Origin: Ignatzschineria sp.
Lineage (GTDB): Bacteria > Pseudomonadota > Gammaproteobacteria > Cardiobacteriales > Wohlfahrtiimonadaceae
Length of the DNA: 64,000 bases
NCBI GenBank assembly: GCA_030150405.1
Contig: JASLFU010000004.1
Span: 40,772 to 104,771 of the forward strand
Reading direction: 5' to 3'
Both the position numbers and the translations under genes were made by a program. How positions within the stretch are numbered: position 1 is the first letter of the stretch; every line of letters starts with the position of its first letter. The notes beneath the pieces are model-generated. The model saw nothing but the letters and a program-made list of their open reading frames with translations, did not search any database and was not told the DNA's origin. Of the stretch, positions 38,336 through 46,152 are shown piece after piece.

Positions 38336-39232
38336 ATGCCCTTTACTCCCGCTTTTAAATATCTACCGGAGCCGAACTATCATCACTATAGTCGGCTCTT
38401 CTTTTTAGCGCGCCCTATCGGCTGGATTCATAAGAGTTTCCTCCCCCTACTTAAGACGCGCCCCGATCTCTTTACCTTTAACAAAACCGAAGAGACGCTC
38501 CATTTTTCACCCCTCTTTATAGAAGCCTCTTTTAAGGAGAGGAGCGAACGTTTTCATACCCTCTCTAAAGAAATGCAACAATTAGGGGAGATTCCCAATT
38601 GGCGGGATGAATGGTATGGCGTCTATTATGAGGATTCCCCCCTCCACGATCCTCTATTTACGATCGAACGGGGAGCTGCCCCCTTCTTTGGATTTATGGT
38701 ATTTGGAACACATATCAATGGTTATGTGACAAAAGATGGAGAAACCCCCGATAAGATCTGGCTTGCAAGACGCTCAAAACTTAAAAAAGTTGAGCCCCAT
38801 AAGCTAGACCAAATTGCGGCGGGAGGGCTCTCTTTTGGGATCTCGATTGTGGAAAATGCACGGCGCGAAGCAATTGAAGAAGCCAATATCCCCGAAATTT
38901 TAACGCAAAATCTCCGTTATGCCGGGGCTCTTCACAACAATGTAGAAGAGGGCAAAAGCATTCGCCAAGAACGGCTCTTTACCTTTGATCTTCAACTTCC
39001 TGCCCAGTTTTCCCCGCAGATTAATGATGGGGAGGTCGAAGAGTTTCTACTTCTCTCCCCCTTAGAAGTCAAAGAGCACCTCCTAACTGGTGATGCCTTT
39101 AAGCCCAACAGTGGCTTAATTACCCTTCAATTTCTTCTGCGTTGGGGCTTATTAGATCATCTCCTCACCCACAGAGAAAAAGAAGTGCTGACACAACGGC
39201 TTATCGCAGACGATCCCATTACCGAGAATTAA
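38336..39232 (+). CDS. Nudix hydrolase with DUF4743-type N-terminal domain
   Basis: Hydrolase of nucleotide-like diphosphates. The 298-residue protein has an N-terminal domain with WRDEWYGVYYE (about 89-99) and ERGAAPFFGFMVFGTHINGYV. The Nudix helix follows: GGLSFGISIVENARREAIEEANI near 162-184, with the REAIEE core. This arrangement matches the DUF4743 Nudix family known from plants, fungi and some proteobacteria, where thiamine-diphosphate analogues have been proposed as substrates. The substrate here is unknown. GAGGAA lies before the ATG. The last helix may be linked to lipid or cofactor repair, but context does not decide. Confidence 0.78.
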   Translation: MPFTPAFKYLPEPNYHHYSRLFFLARPIGWIHKSFLPLLKTRPDLFTFNKTEETLHFSPLFIEASFKERSERFHTLSKEMQQLGEIPNWRDEWYGVYYEDSPLHDPLFTIERGAAPFFGFMVFGTHINGYVTKDGETPDKIWLARRSKLKKVEPHKLDQIAAGGLSFGISIVENARREAIEEANIPEILTQNLRYAGALHNNVEEGKSIRQERLFTFDLQLPAQFSPQINDGEVEEFLLLSPLEVKEHLLTGDAFKPNSGLITLQFLLRWGLLDHLLTHREKEVLTQRLIADDPITEN

Positions 39233-39283
39233 GCTTCTCATCATGAAGAAGTCTCGCCATTTAGCCGATACATTCGCCCCCTA

Positions 39284-40801
39284 TTAGAGAAGGGAGGAGG
39301 CAAGATAGACCACCTTTTCAAAAAAGTCCCGCACTTTTGAGCGCTTTCTCCACTCAATAGGATCGACCCGAGTAGCATGTTCTAAATCCCGATAGAAGAG
39401 CTCTGTCATCTCCTCGGCCACCTCTTTATCATAGACTACGGCATTGACCTCAAAGTTTAGGTCAAAGCTGCGATTATCCATATTCGCTGTACCGATCATC
39501 GCGACACTTCGGTCAAATACACTTGTTTTAGCGTGAATAAAGCCCCGGTGATAATGGTAGATCTCTACCCCTGCCTCAAAAAGATTACGATAGAGCGCCC
39601 GGCTCGCCATTCTTACCGGCCAGGAATTTGTCTTTTCGGGGACTAAAATCTTCACCTTTACTTGACTGCGTGCGGCAATTTTAAGCATCGTTAACACCGA
39701 TTCCGAAGGGATAAAGTAAGGGGTGGTAATCAGCACCTCCTTCTTTGAAAGAGCAATAGCTTGCAAAATAGAGTGCATAATCAAAGGCTCTCGAGAATCT
39801 GGGCCACTTGCGACAATCTGCACCGTTTTACTACAAAAGTCCCCCTTATCAATGGGAGGAAAGAGCGCTTCAGTGGGCTCTAAATTTTGGCGCGCACAAA
39901 AGTTCCAATCTGATAAAAAGATATGTTGCAAAGCATAGCAGCTGTAGCCCTCCAGTTTTATGTGGGTATCTCGGAGATACTCCTTCTCCTGCCCTGGCGT
40001 ATTAATATATTCATCCCCGATATTAATGCCCCCGACAAAACCCACTTTGCCATCGACCACAATAATCTTTCGGTGGTTACGATAATTCAGGCGATTTGCC
40101 CAGAAGATAAAGAGAATCTTACGGAACGGATAAACTTCTACCCCCGCAGCTCTAAGCTCTTTGGAGTATTTTCGGCGAACCTCTTTCCCGCCATAATCAT
40201 CATAGATAAAACGAACCTTTACCCCCTCTTTAGCCTTACGGATCAGCGCCTCTTTTATAGCATTCCCAATCTGGTCATTCCGTACAATGTAATACTCTAT
40301 ATGGATAGAATCTTTAGCATTCTCAATCGCCTCGAGCACGGCGGGGAACTTTTCCTCCCCATTTTTAAAGAGCGTAATATTGTTATAACAGCTTAGCCAA
40401 TGCACATTTTCCGAAGCGATATTGTACGCCAGCCCCTTATACTGCTCGAGCACAGGATTGCCGCTTCCCATCGCCTCCCGCTTAAGGTTTTGTGTATATT
40501 TAAGAAGCTGCTCCTCAAGATCTTCATCATTGGTAATCTTTTTCGAATACATCCTTCGATTACGATAATTCACCCCTATCGAAAGATAGAGCACCACCCC
40601 TAAAAGGGGTAAGAAGATGATAAGTAATAGATAACCGATCGTTTTACTCGGGCTTGTGGTATCCGAAATAATCTGGATACAGACCCCAATAATTAAGAGA
40701 AAATAGAGCAGCGTAAAGATCAGGCCGCCGGCCTCAATAAAGCTACCTGTTAAAATGGTATTAAGCATGCTGTTGATGATCCATTTAAATATTCCATTCA
40801 A
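39284..40801 (-). CDS. cls: Cardiolipin synthase
   Basis: Phospholipase-D family enzyme joining two phosphatidylglycerols, or PG with another phospholipid, into cardiolipin. The 505-residue protein has two N-terminal membrane helices (about 16-38 and 45-70), then two HKD motifs, HRKIIVVDGKVGFVGG near 242 and HAKTSVFDRSVAMIGTAN near 421. The layout is that of ClsA/Bacillus-type synthases. It is transcribed convergently with the Nudix gene and divergently from the NadR-like gene. PG is supplied by the pgpA/pgpB products in the same window. Confidence 0.9.
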   Translation of the reverse strand: MNGIFKWIINSMLNTILTGSFIEAGGLIFTLLYFLLIIGVCIQIISDTTSPSKTIGYLLLIIFLPLLGVVLYLSIGVNYRNRRMYSKKITNDEDLEEQLLKYTQNLKREAMGSGNPVLEQYKGLAYNIASENVHWLSCYNNITLFKNGEEKFPAVLEAIENAKDSIHIEYYIVRNDQIGNAIKEALIRKAKEGVKVRFIYDDYGGKEVRRKYSKELRAAGVEVYPFRKILFIFWANRLNYRNHRKIIVVDGKVGFVGGINIGDEYINTPGQEKEYLRDTHIKLEGYSCYALQHIFLSDWNFCARQNLEPTEALFPPIDKGDFCSKTVQIVASGPDSREPLIMHSILQAIALSKKEVLITTPYFIPSESVLTMLKIAARSQVKVKILVPEKTNSWPVRMASRALYRNLFEAGVEIYHYHRGFIHAKTSVFDRSVAMIGTANMDNRSFDLNFEVNAVVYDKEVAEEMTELFYRDLEHATRVDPIEWRKRSKVRDFFEKVVYLASSLL

Positions 40802-40887
40802 GAACTCAATTGCGATGCTAAAATTGATGCAGCATCGAGCAACATAGGGGGCGATGACTCACCCATTTCCCGCTACTATAGCATGAT

Positions 40888-40893
40888 ATGATA
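40888..40893 (+). promoter_or_regulatory. Candidate extended -10 for the NadR-like gene
   Basis: TGATATGAT around 40885-40893 gives TG, one base, and TATGAT. No convincing -35 was found. It lies 38 bases before the chosen ATG. Confidence 0.35.
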
Positions 40894-40931
40894 CCCCATA
40901 AACGCAATGAAAAGCGTAAAGGAGAATGGTA

Positions 40932-41714
40932 ATGCAGAAAAAAGTTGGTGTGATTTTAGGAAAGTTCTACCCCCTTCATCAAGGGCATCTCAATATGATT
41001 TTTGAAGCAAAGCTCGAGGTCGATAGACTCCATGTCGTCGTCTGCAGTGAAACAGAGCGAGATCAAAAATTACTTCATAACAGTCGCTTTACCCTTGCCG
41101 TTACTGCAAAGGATCGCATCTATTGGGCAAAATCCATTCTTTCAAAGATCCCCGGAATTGATGTTCATCACCTAAATGAAGATGGTATTCCGAGCTATCC
41201 CAATGGCTGGGAAGCATGGACTGAGCGTGTTCTTGAGCTTTTTAAAGAGATTAAGATATCACCCACCCATATTTTTAGTAGCGAACCCCAAGATAAAGCG
41301 CACTACGAGCGGCTCTTTAAACTGCCTGTGCGCTTAATGGATCCACCGCGAAAGAACTTCCCGATCTCAGCGACGGCGATCCGCAATGAACCCTACAAAA
41401 ACTGGGCCTTTATCCCCGATATTGTACGCCCCTATTTTACTTATACGGTGGCGATATCTGACTCAAGCCCTGCTCTTTTACCCTTAAAATCACTCTTTGA
41501 AGCAACAAGCTCAAAGAGCAAAATGGTGGAGATTCTCCCCCTCTCGGCATGCACCACGCAATCGAATAAAACGGCAGATCTCTATCTCATCACCGAGGAT
41601 GATCTTGCACAATTTCAATCTCCCCCATCAAACTGCCACATTGTAGAGGCTAAAATCTCCCCCATAGAGCAATATCAAAGAGCGCGCGAGCTAATTTTCT
41701 CTGATCTACAGTAG
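40932..41714 (+). CDS. NadR-like NMN adenylyltransferase with shortened kinase region
   Basis: Probable NMN adenylyltransferase for NAD synthesis. The 260-residue protein opens VGVILGKFYPLHQGHLNMI, the nucleotidyltransferase motif GxFxPxHxGH as in NadR. It continues through IFSSEPQDKAHYERLF and ISATAIRNEPYKNWAFIPDIVRPYF, the second NadR signature. It has no N-terminal helix-turn-helix, so it cannot act as the NadR repressor. The following region, where NadR has a ribosylnicotinamide kinase P-loop (G..SSGKS), reads VAISDSSPALLPLKSL and is only about 90 residues long. ATG at 40932 has GGAG seven bases upstream; ATG at 40926 overlaps that site. Confidence 0.78.
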   Translation: MQKKVGVILGKFYPLHQGHLNMIFEAKLEVDRLHVVVCSETERDQKLLHNSRFTLAVTAKDRIYWAKSILSKIPGIDVHHLNEDGIPSYPNGWEAWTERVLELFKEIKISPTHIFSSEPQDKAHYERLFKLPVRLMDPPRKNFPISATAIRNEPYKNWAFIPDIVRPYFTYTVAISDSSPALLPLKSLFEATSSKSKMVEILPLSACTTQSNKTADLYLITEDDLAQFQSPPSNCHIVEAKISPIEQYQRARELIFSDLQ

Positions 41715-41732
41715 AACTTAGCTCAGAAAATC

Positions 41733-42239
41733 CTATACCTCCCCCTTAAGATTCACCACATTCGCCGAAAATATTCCCGAAAACTCGTAGATATGGAGAG
41801 TAACCACCGCTTTTTGTGCCACTTTTGTCTCTTGCAACAGCTCTTCCACTTTTTCACTAATCGCGCGGTGGGCGTTAAGCTTTTGTTGATCTGTCCGCCC
41901 CGGCAACATCTCTAAAGTAATATGCAGCATAAAGATACGCTCTGCTCCAGCTCTCTCATCTTCGCCCGAAAAAGCAGGCGCTGCTTTGCTTCCAAATATT
42001 TTTGTAAGCCAACCAGGGAGATGCCCCGTCTCCTCTTCCTCTTGCGTTTGCATCGAGTTATGAATAATCGCCCCCTCTTCACCAACAATTTGGGCAGCTA
42101 GAGGAATTAAAAAACCCTTAAACTTCTCAAAGTCAGTATTTAAAATCTCGCTTAATGTTCGGTTGATCTCTCGCACCGCCGTTAAAAGATGGCGCTCCGA
42201 TACAAATCCCGGCGTATATCGAACCGTTAAAATTGGCAT
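41733..42239 (-). CDS. Two-domain tautomerase-superfamily protein
   Basis: Likely member of the 4-oxalocrotonate tautomerase superfamily. The 168-residue protein starts Met-Pro, giving the catalytic N-terminal proline of this superfamily after Met removal. A first half (1-60) of beta-alpha pattern is joined by an acidic linker to a second half with FMLHITLEMLPGRTDQQKLNAHRAISEKVEELL (about 105-137), which reads like a second tautomerase unit (strand then GRT..QK helix). The reaction is unknown. A GGAGAAG site precedes the ATG. It is divergent from ilvA. Confidence 0.6.
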   Translation of the reverse strand: MPILTVRYTPGFVSERHLLTAVREINRTLSEILNTDFEKFKGFLIPLAAQIVGEEGAIIHNSMQTQEEEETGHLPGWLTKIFGSKAAPAFSGEDERAGAERIFMLHITLEMLPGRTDQQKLNAHRAISEKVEELLQETKVAQKAVVTLHIYEFSGIFSANVVNLKGEV

Positions 42240-42265
42240 TTTCTTCTCCTATATCCATGCTTTTG

Positions 42266-42286
42266 AGAGGCTCGCCTCTTTATAAT
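42266..42286 (+). promoter_or_regulatory. Candidate ilvA promoter with operator-like dyad
   Basis: TATAAT at 42281-42286 lies 89 bases before ilvA. The perfect dyad AGAGGC-TC-GCCTCT (42266-42279) fills the spacer between -10 and -35. No good -35 was seen. The dyad could be a regulator site. Confidence 0.4.
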
Positions 42287-42374
42287 TGAGCAATAAGAAT
42301 ATTTGCTTACTCCTCGCTCATAAGGCATTCTTAATAGCTTAGTCTGTTTTTAAAATAAAGGATATTTCCCCACA

Positions 42375-43889
42375 ATGAATGCACTTATCCGTGATATTTT
42401 AGCTGCCCGTGTCTATGATGTGGCTAAAAATACTCAGCTTGATCATCTCTACCTTCTCAGTCAGCAGCTGAAAACAGATATTTGGCTGAAGAGAGAGGAT
42501 CTACAGCCGATCTTCTCTTTTAAAATTCGCGGAGCCTTTAATCGGATTTTCCAACTCTCTGAAGCAGAACGGAAACGAGGGATTGTTTGCGCTTCTGCCG
42601 GCAATCATGCCCAAGGCGTCGCTTTAAGTGGCCTACATCTTGGATTAGAGACTAATATCGTTATGCCGGTAACCGCCCCTGCACTTAAAGTCAATGCTTG
42701 TGAGGAGATGGGAGCAAACGTCATTTTGCATGGCAATACATTTGATGATGCCTACGATCATGCCTTAATGCTCTCAAAAGTAGAAGGAAAGACCTTTATC
42801 CACCCCTTTGATGACCTTGCTGTTATTGCTGGACAAGGCACTATTGGCAAAGAGATGCTCGATCAGCAGCCTGATCTTGATGCTATTTTTATCCCCGTTG
42901 GCGGCGGAGGCTTAATTGCCGGGATCGCCACCTATGTAAAATTTATTGCGCCCCACTGTAAAATTATTGGCGTTGAACCGGAAGACTCCGCTTCAATGCT
43001 CAAATCCCTAAAAAAGAGAGAACGGATTAAATTAAAGCAAGTGGGCTCATTTGCCGATGGCACTGCAGTCAAACAGGTGGGGGAGAATACCTTTGCCCTC
43101 TGCCAACAATATGTAGACGATATTATCACCGTGACCACCGATGAGATCTGTGCCGCGATGAAGGATATCTTCAACAATACTCGCGCCGCTAGTGAACCTT
43201 CTGGTGCGCTTGGGGTGGCAGGTATCAAAAAGTATATTCAGCAAAATCCTCATCACGGATTTAAAAATATTGGCGCTATTTTAAGCGGAGCAAATATCAA
43301 TTATGAGCGTATTCGCTACGCTGCTGAACGCGCCGAGCTCGGGGAGAAAAATGAAGCACTAATGGCTGTGACAATCCCTGAAACACCCGGGAGCTTTCGT
43401 AACTTTATCAGCCTTATCGGAAACCGTAGCATTACTGAATTTAACTATCGTTACGCTGATGAGGAAAACGCCGTTGTTTTTGCAGGCGTACAGCTGACGG
43501 AAGGGGATGAAGAAAAAGAACGAATCATCACTCTATTGCGCGAAAATGGCTTGCCGGTGATCGATCTTAGCGATAATGAGATGGCAAAACTGCACATCCG
43601 CTATATGGTAGGGGGCAAGGCTAAAAATGCCACCGATGAGCGACTCTTCCGTTTTGAATTTCCCGAAAGTCCCGGGGCGCTGTTTCAGTTTCTCAATACC
43701 ATGGGTGGACGTTGGAATATTAGTCTCTTCCACTATCGCAATCATGGCTCCGATTATGGGCGAGTATTAGTGGGGATTCAGGTGCCTCAAAGTAGTTTTG
43801 ATGATGGAACCTTTGAAGCCTTTTTAGAAGAGCTAGGCTACGCCTATGAAGATGAGAATGATAACCCTGCCTTTAAGCTCTTTCTCTAG
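42375..43889 (+). CDS. ilvA: Threonine dehydratase (biosynthetic)
   Basis: PLP enzyme that deaminates threonine to 2-oxobutanoate, committing carbon to isoleucine. The 504-residue protein has the PLP lysine K50 in FSFKIRGAFNR, SAGNHAQGVALS near 75, the glycine loop VGGGGLIAGIATY near 176, and two C-terminal ACT-like regulatory repeats (about 325-410 and 420-504, each opening with a P-G-x-F/L pattern). The full regulatory tail suggests isoleucine feedback control. The other ilv genes are not nearby. A strong terminator follows. Confidence 0.95.
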   Translation: MNALIRDILAARVYDVAKNTQLDHLYLLSQQLKTDIWLKREDLQPIFSFKIRGAFNRIFQLSEAERKRGIVCASAGNHAQGVALSGLHLGLETNIVMPVTAPALKVNACEEMGANVILHGNTFDDAYDHALMLSKVEGKTFIHPFDDLAVIAGQGTIGKEMLDQQPDLDAIFIPVGGGGLIAGIATYVKFIAPHCKIIGVEPEDSASMLKSLKKRERIKLKQVGSFADGTAVKQVGENTFALCQQYVDDIITVTTDEICAAMKDIFNNTRAASEPSGALGVAGIKKYIQQNPHHGFKNIGAILSGANINYERIRYAAERAELGEKNEALMAVTIPETPGSFRNFISLIGNRSITEFNYRYADEENAVVFAGVQLTEGDEEKERIITLLRENGLPVIDLSDNEMAKLHIRYMVGGKAKNATDERLFRFEFPESPGALFQFLNTMGGRWNISLFHYRNHGSDYGRVLVGIQVPQSSFDDGTFEAFLEELGYAYEDENDNPAFKLFL

Positions 43890-43920
43890 GTGAGATCCCT
43901 TTAAAATTTAAAAGTTTAAA

Positions 43921-43967
43921 AAAGAGCCTGTAAGTTTTAGATCCTTCCAAAACTTACAGGCTCTTTT
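43921..43967. terminator. Intrinsic terminator after ilvA
   Basis: AAAGAGCCTGTAAGTTTT (43921-43938) pairs with AAAACTTACAGGCTCTTT (43949-43966) around ten bases. The stem has A and T ends on both sides, so it can also terminate ispH on the minus strand. Genes on both sides converge here. Confidence 0.9.
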
Positions 43968-44009
43968 ATCTTTAACTCTAAACCTTAATCAAACACGCCT
44001 AATAGTGCA

Positions 44010-44975
44010 TTAATCTTGATTATTTTCCATCTCGCTTGGGCGCAATAGTTTCGGCAACGCAAAAACAATATCCTCTTGCGTTCCTGGCATATCCCCTTCT
44101 AATTCCACCCCGAGCGATTGAAGCTTTTTAATTACCTCTTGCACTAAAATATCGGGCGCTGAAGCTCCTGCAGTCACACCAATATTGGTATGTCCATCGA
44201 GCCATTGGGGATCAATATCTGCAGCACGATCTATAAGATAGCTCTCTGCACCCTCTTTTTCTGCCAACTCCCGTAAACGATTTGAGTTTGAGCTATTTTC
44301 AGAGCCCACCACTAAAATTAAGCTACATTTTTCCGCTAAGTTTTTAACCGCATCTTGACGATTTTGCGTAGCATAACAGATATCACTCTTTTTAGGCCCC
44401 TCAATATTGGGGAAGCGCTCCCGCAAACGGTCAATAATGGCAGAGGTATCATCTAAAGAGAGGGTGGTTTGCGTTACATAAGCAACCTTATTAGGATCAT
44501 TAACCTCTAGGTTATTTGCATCCTCAAGATCCTCAATTAAATGGATTCTACCCCCATATTTATCATCAAACTGCCCCATCGTCCCGATCACTTCTGGGTG
44601 CCCTGCATGACCAATTAAGATGGTGTCCATTGCATCTCGAGCAAAGCGGAAAACCTCTAAGTGTACTTTCGTTACTAAAGGACAGGTCGCATCGAATACC
44701 TCTAAACCTCTTCGCACCGCCTCATCCTGTACTGCTTTAGAGACACCGTGAGCAGAAAAGATCACAATCTTACCATCAGGCACTTCATCGAGCTCATCAA
44801 CAAAGATCGCGCCCCGCTCTTTTAACGTATCGACCACATATTTATTATGCACAACCTCATGTCGCACATAGATCGGCGCCCCAAAAAGATCGAGCGCCCG
44901 CTCAACAATCGTAATTGCACGATCAACCCCGGCACAAAATCCCCGGGGATTCGCTAAAATAATTTTTTTACTCAT
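44010..44975 (-). CDS. ispH: 4-hydroxy-3-methylbut-2-enyl diphosphate reductase
   Basis: Iron-sulfur enzyme for the last step of the MEP isoprenoid pathway, yielding IPP and DMAPP. The 321-residue protein has the three cluster cysteines C14 (RGFCAGV), C98 (DATCPLV) and C200 ([11 protein letters not shown]). The HGVS and HPEV histidines and E-containing TQTTLS loop are present. It overlaps the carbonic anhydrase gene by 8 bp and so is translated from the same message. lspA lies just upstream; fkpB, which often separates the two, is missing. ispG is not seen beside rodZ. Confidence 0.96.
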   Translation of the reverse strand: MSKKIILANPRGFCAGVDRAITIVERALDLFGAPIYVRHEVVHNKYVVDTLKERGAIFVDELDEVPDGKIVIFSAHGVSKAVQDEAVRRGLEVFDATCPLVTKVHLEVFRFARDAMDTILIGHAGHPEVIGTMGQFDDKYGGRIHLIEDLEDANNLEVNDPNKVAYVTQTTLSLDDTSAIIDRLRERFPNIEGPKKSDICYATQNRQDAVKNLAEKCSLILVVGSENSSNSNRLRELAEKEGAESYLIDRAADIDPQWLDGHTNIGVTAGASAPDILVQEVIKKLQSLGVELEGDMPGTQEDIVFALPKLLRPSEMENNQD

Positions 44976-45597
44976 CTTTTTCTAAAGAGTTACTTGCTTG
45001 AAACTCTTCCAATAAATTTTTATTTTGGACATAACCATCCACAATGGTGTGCAACTTCCCTGTTGTAGGGTGCATTACAAGCCCATGAACAGCCACTTTA
45101 CCCGGCATTAAGGGATGATTCTTAATCTTATCAACCGTAAAGCGAACACTATCGGCAACATTATCAAACCCCCGTAACCAGCCATCAAGATCGATACCTG
45201 CATTGCGTAAAGTCTGAATTGTCCCCTCAGTAATGCCAAATTTTTTCGCTTTATCGAGAAGGTGTTCTGGATCAAACCCCCGCATACCGCAATCGGTGTG
45301 AGCCACTACCATAATCTCTTTAACATTAAATTCTAGCACTGCCACAAGTAGACTGCGCATCACCGCTCCCCAAGGGTGCGTAATCAAGGCGCCTGCGTTC
45401 TTAATAATCTTTGCATCGCCATTTCGAAGGCCCATCGCTTTGGGCAAGAGCTCAACGATACGGGCATCCATACAGGAGAGAATCGCGATCTCTTTATTGG
45501 GGTACTTATCTGTACAGAGATTCTCATACTCTTCGGCATCGACAAATTCTCGGTTAAAATCGAGAATACCACTTAATATTGTCTTTTCTTCACTCAT
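44968..45597 (-). CDS. Beta-class carbonic anhydrase
   Basis: Zinc enzyme for CO2/bicarbonate exchange. The 209-residue protein has the beta-class ligands C42-x-D44-x-R46 (SCMDAR) and H100-x-x-C103 (HTDCGMR), with the structural [13 protein letters not shown] between them. The D/R pair needed for activity is intact. It is distinct in wording from E. coli Can and looks more like the short Gram-positive type. It sits between lspA (54 bp away) and ispH (overlap of 8 bp), replacing fkpB. Its role in this operon is unknown; a link to lipoprotein or isoprenoid work is not obvious. Confidence 0.87.
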   Translation of the reverse strand: MSEEKTILSGILDFNREFVDAEEYENLCTDKYPNKEIAILSCMDARIVELLPKAMGLRNGDAKIIKNAGALITHPWGAVMRSLLVAVLEFNVKEIMVVAHTDCGMRGFDPEHLLDKAKKFGITEGTIQTLRNAGIDLDGWLRGFDNVADSVRFTVDKIKNHPLMPGKVAVHGLVMHPTTGKLHTIVDGYVQNKNLLEEFQASNSLEKDE

Positions 45598-45651
45598 ATC
45601 TGCTTCCTAAATACTGCCCTTAGGCTGAAATAAACCCTTAACTTAGGGTCC

Positions 45652-46152
45652 TTACTTCCTACTTTCAAGTAGCGAAGAGAGAATTATAATCCCAACGCCG
45701 ACGGATACAAAGATATCTGCGAGATTGAAAATGGGCCAATGATAATCCCGATAGTAGAGATGTATAAAATCAATCACATACCCTAAAGAGATGCGATCAA
45801 TTAGATTCCCAATAGCCCCCGTTAACACCATAACGAGCCCGAAACGTAATAGTTTCTCCTTAGCTTTAGTTCGCAAAATCCAAACAAAAAGCACGATAGA
45901 GATTATGCTCGAGACAGCCACAAAGAACCAACGCTGCCAACCATCATGGCTGGCTAAAAAACTAAACGCAGCCCCCTGATTATAGACTAAGGTCCAATTA
46001 AGCCCCGGGAAAATCGCTACGCTTTCACCATATAAGAGAGAACTATTAGCCCACTGCTTAGTAACGTAATCTAAAATTACGCCCACAATAATAAAGAGAA
46101 GCCAGTAAAGCATTTTTGGCTTTACCGGCTCTATACGAAGATCATTACGCAT
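45652..46152 (-). CDS. lspA: Lipoprotein signal peptidase
   Basis: Aspartyl protease in the inner membrane that removes signal peptides from prolipoproteins such as PilW and the PqiC-like protein here. The 166-residue protein has four membrane helices, the conserved N and Asp in [10 protein letters not shown] near 109-118 and [11 protein letters not shown] with the second Asp near 140, and the [11 protein letters not shown] box. The ATG lies inside the ileS 3' end (8 bp overlap), the standard ileS-lspA pair. Confidence 0.95.
   Translation of the reverse strand: MRNDLRIEPVKPKMLYWLLFIIVGVILDYVTKQWANSSLLYGESVAIFPGLNWTLVYNQGAAFSFLASHDGWQRWFFVAVSSIISIVLFVWILRTKAKEKLLRFGLVMVLTGAIGNLIDRISLGYVIDFIHLYYRDYHWPIFNLADIFVSVGVGIIILSSLLESRK

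Noticed and set aside
41500..41732. A frameshift hiding the rest of the NadR kinase domain
   Set aside because: The next gene begins convergently 18 bp away, and no frame in the remaining sequence shows a P-loop or kinase motif.
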